The notes below the pieces were generated by a model that ran no database searches, had not been told where the DNA came from, and saw only the letters and a program-made list of their open reading frames with translations. From positions 3,219,716 through 3,283,715 of the forward strand of contig NZ_AP026867.1 in NCBI RefSeq assembly GCF_026000115.1: a stretch of 64,000 bases of DNA, read 5' to 3'. This DNA comes from Aureispira anguillae. Its GTDB lineage: Bacteria > Bacteroidota > Bacteroidia > Chitinophagales > Saprospiraceae. Numbering within the stretch: position 1 is the first letter of the stretch; every line of letters begins with the position of its first letter. The position numbers were made by a program, and so were the translations under genes. Of this stretch, positions 59,846-64,000 are shown piece by piece.

Positions 59846-62092
59846 CTAGAAAAGAATAGATTCTTCATATGCCTTTGTCAATTTTTCTGTCTCTAATAGC
59901 AGAACATTGTGCAAAACCAATATACTGTATAGATCCACTTCCTTGAGTTTTTGGCAACTTTCTTTCAGTCGTTTATGGTGTTTACTTATGGCCGTTAAAC
60001 TCTTGGTTATTTTTGGTGAATTATTTTCATTATTACTTAAGAATTTAACTTTTTGTTCAAATGCATTCAGTACTTTCATATTTTCAGCTTGGAAATTACC
60101 AACTTCCCATCGTTCAGCCAAAGCAAATAACAACACCTGTTCTGTCATCGTTCTTAGATGTGCTGCATCATCCACCATCGCCACTTGTTCACTTTCGCCT
60201 CCCTTCTTAATACGCTCCACAACCTGTTCACAAGCGGTAAGCATTTCTTGGCTAATTTCTAATAGATGAGGTGTTTTTTCTTTTAATAATTTACCAGTAA
60301 ATGTAATTTGATACGTATTCCAAAGTTGATTTACTTCCGTTAAAACCTCTTTCAGATCGTTTGTGTTAGCAAAAGCTTCCAATTCCTCCAATTGTCTTTG
60401 AAACAATAATTTATCTTTATCAAATTGCTGCTCATAGTGCTTCACATTCAGGTTCATGCCGATCGCTAAGTAACTTGTTGCTATTTTTTGAGATAGCATA
60501 CATTGGTAGTTAGCCTTATCAATAGCCTCTTCTGTTACCATTTTATTAATTCGCTCTTCATACAAACCCGTTAATGCATCCAATTCTTTAGATAAGGATA
60601 AAGCCCACTCTAACAAATCCTCCTTGTGATTGTCAATATCCTCCAAATAAATTTTAATGGTTCCCCATTTATCAACCAAGGCTTGCCCTCTACGCTCCAA
60701 ATCAGGAACAGGAAAAGCGCTGTTTAGCTCATTTAAGTTTTTGATGTATTTGTATCCTGTACGCTCTAGTTCTTCTGCCAAATGACTATCATCAACTCCC
60801 CAAGCCATCGCATAGCTATACATTAATATGCGCTCTGTTAACATCTCTTGACGACCAATTTGATTGGTCCAGTGCGACATATCACTATTAAATCTAGAAA
60901 CACTTTTTTTGTAAATTTTTGCATACATTTCTAATAACATCACAACATTATCACAGCCTCTTAGCAATTCATTATTAGCATATAGTAATTTTTTAGCCCC
61001 CTCTTTAGTTGTTGGACTCATTGCTTGATTTCTATAATTTGTCCAAAGATCGTCCACTATATCTAATCCCGTTGTAATTTCGTCAATAGGCGCAAATAAC
61101 TTTAATTCATCAATATGATGTTCAAATAGCGTTATATCATCTTCCAAATTTTTTCTATGTTTGTCATGATCCACCATTCCCGCAACAATATAAGATTTTG
61201 CAATTTTTTGAACTAACATACTTTGTTTGTTGGCCATATTGATTGCATTATTCAACAACAAAGAAGCTACTCGAAAATCTATTAAATCTTCATACAACAC
61301 TGTAACCTCGTCCATGGATGCCAAAAGCTTATTTCCCAATTTCAACACATCTTTGATACGGCTAGCATCCTCTACTTTTACAGTACAAAACTTAGCAATG
61401 GTCTCCCATTCATTACTCAACAACGTCAAACGATAATCAATTTCAGGCGTATTTTCAGTTGCTCCCATTAATTCAACTAATGTTTTTTCGTAATCTTGTA
61501 GAGCAAGATTCAGTTCTTTTTCTATTTGTGGAGCTAGCCCAATGATAGATTGATGAGCCAAAAAATAGAACAAAATTCTTTCGGTTAGCATTCGTTGTCT
61601 CCCAGCTACATTTTCTAGGTGCACAATATTGCTGTTCATTTTATAGAGGTCATTTTTTTTAGAAAAACGACTGCCATGTAACTCTAACTCATAAACTACT
61701 AATTCACAGCTTTCCAAAATAACGGTATTGTCTACTAATAATTTTTCTATGTTTTCTTTGGTTGGGCGACTCATTATAAGTTCTTTATAAGACGTCCATA
61801 AGTTTTGTACTTTATTAAGTCGTTGATTATAACGACCATTAATTTTTGAAGCTTTTAGTTCCTGAAGCCGATTTTCAAAAAGCGCAACGCTACCATCAAT
61901 TACCTTTTTATTTGCATCTACATCCATCCCAATATACATAGCAATGTAAGCCTTTCCCATTCGTTGGGTTAACATACGTTGAGCGCCTGCCTTATTCAAT
62001 AAATCCCCAATAAGAAATGCCTTGTCATTTTGTTGCGCATCCAAAGGAACTAAAGAAAAAATCATCAAAACTACCAATACGACCTGTTTCAT
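59846..62092 (-). CDS. Exported protein with three PilJ-type sensor modules
   Basis: A 748-residue, mostly helical protein with a signal peptide (MKQVVLVVLMIFSLVPLDAQ) and no further membrane segment. It is built from three modules of about 245 residues. Each has an A motif (NKAGAQRMLTQRMGKAYIAM at 33-52; NMANKQSMLVQKIAKSYI at 285-302; DKANYQCMLSQKIATSYL at 525-542) and a B motif (GRQRMLTERI at 164; GRQEMLTERI at 413; HLRTMTEQVL at 645). These match the four-helix ligand-binding domain of the PilJ/NarX type, normally found once in front of HAMP and signalling domains. Here no output domain exists. It may be a periplasmic ligand scavenger or a partner for a separate receptor; this is inference. 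Confidence 0.72.
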   Translation of the reverse strand: MKQVVLVVLMIFSLVPLDAQQNDKAFLIGDLLNKAGAQRMLTQRMGKAYIAMYIGMDVDANKKVIDGSVALFENRLQELKASKINGRYNQRLNKVQNLWTSYKELIMSRPTKENIEKLLVDNTVILESCELVVYELELHGSRFSKKNDLYKMNSNIVHLENVAGRQRMLTERILFYFLAHQSIIGLAPQIEKELNLALQDYEKTLVELMGATENTPEIDYRLTLLSNEWETIAKFCTVKVEDASRIKDVLKLGNKLLASMDEVTVLYEDLIDFRVASLLLNNAINMANKQSMLVQKIAKSYIVAGMVDHDKHRKNLEDDITLFEHHIDELKLFAPIDEITTGLDIVDDLWTNYRNQAMSPTTKEGAKKLLYANNELLRGCDNVVMLLEMYAKIYKKSVSRFNSDMSHWTNQIGRQEMLTERILMYSYAMAWGVDDSHLAEELERTGYKYIKNLNELNSAFPVPDLERRGQALVDKWGTIKIYLEDIDNHKEDLLEWALSLSKELDALTGLYEERINKMVTEEAIDKANYQCMLSQKIATSYLAIGMNLNVKHYEQQFDKDKLLFQRQLEELEAFANTNDLKEVLTEVNQLWNTYQITFTGKLLKEKTPHLLEISQEMLTACEQVVERIKKGGESEQVAMVDDAAHLRTMTEQVLLFALAERWEVGNFQAENMKVLNAFEQKVKFLSNNENNSPKITKSLTAISKHHKRLKESCQKLKEVDLYSILVLHNVLLLETEKLTKAYEESILF

Positions 62093-62311
62093 TTTATTTT
62101 TGCATTTTTAAGCTGGATGGTAGTATACTAATGCTTGTTAGTATAAGGGGGACCATCTAAATTTTACACAATTGATATAAAGGAATATAATTATTAAGGG
62201 GGGCTTCAATCTTAGCACAAAGGTCAAAAAAAAATATCTGAACAAAAATGATCTAAATTATTTTAAACCTTGATCCCAATCACCTATTTGTAATAGGTAC
62301 TTATAAATCAA
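62093..62311. other. Upstream region of the PilJ-type gene
   Basis: No supported gene. It contains the small inverted repeat at 62124-62145. I see no exact TAnnTTTG box on the minus strand. Confidence 0.35.
62124..62145 (-). promoter_or_regulatory. Inverted repeat before the PilJ-type gene
   Basis: TATACTAA (62124-62131) and TTAGTATA (62138-62145) form a perfect 8-bp inverted repeat with a 6-nt spacer, 31 bp upstream of the ATG: an operator or leader hairpin candidate. Confidence 0.35.
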
Positions 62312-62348
62312 AAAAATAGGCTGTCAGAGTATCTGACAGCCTATTTTT
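62312..62348 (-). terminator. Intrinsic terminator of the TVP38/TMEM64 pair
   Basis: Perfect 17-bp arms, AAAAATAGGCTGTCAGA (62312-62328) and its complement (62332-62348), with a 3-nt loop and A/T tracts at both bases. It lies 78 bp past the stop at 62427. Confidence 0.9.
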
Positions 62349-62426
62349 CTTTCAGCTTGGCATTTTTCGCCTAACAGCCTGTTTACAAATTGAGTAAACA
62401 AACATTCTAAGATCAATACTATTTTT

Positions 62427-63017
62427 TTAGCCAAACAAACTACGTATTGTATCTTCAAAAAAATACATTCCTATGCTCAAACCAATTGTTGGAATTAAGA
62501 TCCCAATCACATTTCCAATCATATAATGGCGTTGTTTTATATTCGTCAAAGCCAACGTATACCCCACTAAAGGCGAAAATTGGACTAAAATTCGCAAAAC
62601 AATTAATGTTCGGATAGGACGTACTTCCGCTTCTAATAATAAATTCTTCACGGTAGGGTTTTTTATTTCTGTCAAAGCTTTCCCGCCCATTGTTCTACCC
62701 AAAACAAAAGTCACCCAAGCCCCCAACAAGGCTCCTATATAAGTAAATAAAGCCCCTTGCCAATACCCAAACAATAAAATAGAAAGCAATAAAAATGCCG
62801 TTCCTGGCACATTCATAATGGCTGCTGCTACAAAAATTCCAATAAAAATAAGAATCCCCCAAAAGCCTGTCTGTTCAACCATAGATTGCATCCGATCCAA
62901 ACTCAACCAATCTCCTACAGCCGTATATTTTACCAACAAGATAGAAAGTACAATAAACAGCAGCATTCCTCCCAAGCGGAGACCTACATATTTTTTACGA
63001 TCATCTTTTTTATTCAT
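62427..63017 (-). CDS. TVP38/TMEM64 (VTT-domain) membrane protein 2
   Basis: A 196-residue membrane protein of the TVP38/TMEM64/DedA-like superfamily, proposed lipid scramblases or transporters. About five hydrophobic segments; the re-entrant motif region is FLLLSILLFGYWQGALFTYI, then GALLGAWVTFVLGRTMGGKA. A second conserved part is LRILVQFSPLVGYTLALTNI followed by KQRHYMIGNVIGILIP. It follows its paralogue by 19 bp and shares clear similarity across its length, so the two are a tandem duplication in one operon and may form a heteromer. Confidence 0.87.
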   Translation of the reverse strand: MNKKDDRKKYVGLRLGGMLLFIVLSILLVKYTAVGDWLSLDRMQSMVEQTGFWGILIFIGIFVAAAIMNVPGTAFLLLSILLFGYWQGALFTYIGALLGAWVTFVLGRTMGGKALTEIKNPTVKNLLLEAEVRPIRTLIVLRILVQFSPLVGYTLALTNIKQRHYMIGNVIGILIPTIGLSIGMYFFEDTIRSLFG

Positions 63018-63036
63018 AAATAATTGATATTTGTTG

Positions 63037-63642
63037 TTAGCTTATTACGGATTTTACCCAAACTAAGATAACTTCTTGGAAAAATAGGCTTCTAAAAAAC
63101 ACTGTTCCTAGTATAATAAACGCAAAAGGAAAGATCATTGCTATTGCATTGCCAATAAAAAACTGCCTCGATTTTATATTCGTTAACGCCATTGCATAAT
63201 TAACAACAGGTGACAACAACATAAAAACACGCAACCAACAAATGGTTTGAATGGGGTGGGTCTCTACTTTAGATAACACTTTTTGGATTCTTTTGTTCTT
63301 GATTTCCGACAAGGCCTTCCCTCCTATAAATCGAGCAAACAAAAAATTAATCATTGCACACAAAATTGCTGCCAAATAAGACAATAAGATGCCTCCTAGG
63401 TAACCATAGGTTAAAATCGCAAAAACCAAAAAAACAGCCCCTGGCACACTCATTAGCGTTCCCACTAGAAAAACGAGAAAGAAAATGAACAAGCCCCAAT
63501 TTCCTGCGTCCTTAATTAATGCTTGCAATTTCTCTACACTAAAATAAGTTCCTAGTGTGGTATATTTTGCTATTATCAATAACCCGAGCATAATTGTTGC
63601 TAACAAAATTATGCGTAAAATAAATTCTCTTTTATTAGCCAT
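63037..63642 (-). CDS. TVP38/TMEM64 (VTT-domain) membrane protein 1
   Basis: A 201-residue paralogue of the next gene. Landmarks: VFLVFAILTYGYLGGILLSY and LFARFIGGKALSEIKNKRIQ, then LRVFMLLSPVVNYAMALTNI and SRQFFIGNAIAMIFPFAF. The family is linked in other organisms to membrane lipid homeostasis and, in some bacteria, selenite or phosphate handling; no substrate can be set from sequence. ATG at 63642. First gene of the pair, divergent from fbp with about 300 bp between. Confidence 0.87.
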   Translation of the reverse strand: MANKREFILRIILLATIMLGLLIIAKYTTLGTYFSVEKLQALIKDAGNWGLFIFFLVFLVGTLMSVPGAVFLVFAILTYGYLGGILLSYLAAILCAMINFLFARFIGGKALSEIKNKRIQKVLSKVETHPIQTICWLRVFMLLSPVVNYAMALTNIKSRQFFIGNAIAMIFPFAFIILGTVFFRSLFFQEVILVWVKSVIS

Positions 63643-63949
63643 TCGGCTCCCTACTTTTGGTTCTTTTCCTAGATGAATAATTTATTACAAAAACGACCAC
63701 AAAAAACACTTAAAATTACAAAAAATAAATCCAAAAAGCAACTAAAGAGAATATTCTCAGTTAGAATAAGTTGTTGAATTTCGTCTATTTAAAACATAGA
63801 AGTTTATTTTTGCGTTATAAATAGAAAAATCGACTAGAATATTGCTGCGAAAAAGCTTATCTTTGCATCATTAACAATGACCTAAAACGTTTGTCTTTAT
63901 ATAAGGCAACTACTATAGCACTCAGAGATTTAGTATTAAAATAATAACT
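63643..63949. other. Divergent promoter region before fbp
   Basis: About 307 bp with no gene. Two plus-strand TAnnTTTG matches are present: TATTTTTG at 63805-63812 and TATCTTTG at 63858-63865. The second, 84 nt before the ATG, is the better placed. Confidence 0.45.
63858..63865 (+). promoter_or_regulatory. Candidate -7 box of fbp
   Basis: TATCTTTG matches TAnnTTTG, 84 nt upstream of the ATG at 63950. A TTG at 63842-63844 gives a short 13-bp spacer, so the -33 element is doubtful. Confidence 0.4.
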
Positions 63950-64000
63950 ATGAATAGAATTATTACTTTGGATGAATTTATCATCCAACGTCAAAAAGAT
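63950..64000 (+). CDS. fbp: Start of class I fructose-1,6-bisphosphatase (cut by window end)
   Basis: Only 17 codons are present: MNRIITLDEFIIQRQKD. This matches the N-terminus of class I fructose-1,6-bisphosphatase (xxTLxEFIIxxQxDFPxATGELS), the gluconeogenic enzyme removing the 1-phosphate. The frame is open to the window edge. The call rests on this short stretch, so it is probable, not certain. Confidence 0.6.
   Translation, partial: MNRIITLDEFIIQRQKD

Noticed and set aside
1-64000. tRNA, rRNA and tmRNA genes
   Set aside because: I looked for T-loop patterns such as GTTCGAATC; the few partial hits (for example near 13033 and 38275) are in coding sequence or lack cloverleaf partners. A covariance-model scan would settle it.

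Overview
The window is AT-rich and reads as a chromosomal segment of a Bacteroidota bacterium. Evidence: three secreted proteins carry C-terminal type IX secretion sorting domains; candidate -7 boxes fit the Bacteroidota form TAnnTTTG (for tyrS, uppS, metK and the rpn gene); Shine-Dalgarno sequences are not obvious; DUF4252 proteins sit beside an ECF sigma factor; and ELWxxDG-repeat and leucine-rich secreted proteins are present. Their combination with Rpn proteins suggests a Saprospiraceae-like marine organism, but that rank is inference. I saw no rRNA, tRNA or CRISPR array.

Layout. 0.1-9.5 kb: a membrane glycosyltransferase, tgt (queuosine), a thioredoxin-fold protein with a lipoprotein, an ECF sigma/anti-sigma operon, a Crp/Fnr regulator and metK. 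10-15 kb: a LolC/E-like permease and a long ELWxxDG surface protein. 15.7-23.2 kb: a McrBC restriction pair in which mcrB and mcrC are separated by an opposite-strand TonB-dependent receptor; a membrane protein follows mcrC closely. 23-28.5 kb: a secreted leucine-rich protein and an M43 metalloprotease. 29-38.7 kb: tyrS, two secreted proteins sharing an unrecognised duplicated domain, queE and lon. 38.8-41.7 kb: ECF sigma, anti-sigma and three tandem DUF4252 proteins. 42-46 kb: two leucine-rich repeat proteins and a PolX-like protein whose polymerase aspartates are alanines. 47-53.6 kb: recF, a peroxiredoxin-like protein, a permease with a very histidine-rich periplasmic insert, a flippase-like protein, scpA and uppS. 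53.6-56.9 kb: small duplicated membrane proteins and an Rpn nuclease followed by a nuclease-less copy. 56.9-59.6 kb: a thiol/metal cluster (HMA-like, MerT-like, ArsP-like permease, thioredoxin-like, ECF sigma) rich in vicinal cysteines. 59.8-64 kb: a secreted protein made of three PilJ-type sensor modules, two TVP38/TMEM64 proteins and the start of fructose-1,6-bisphosphatase.

The clearest structure not explained by genes is a family of short non-coding mobile elements. Four copies of about 170-265 bp each have matching terminal inverted repeats (GGTTCTTTGAYAA-like), an internal long hairpin and an 8-9 bp target duplication. They sit only between genes. The best candidates for new biology are this element family, the Rpn/short-Rpn pair, the cysteine-rich metal cluster, the triple PilJ protein and the split McrBC locus with its membrane partner.
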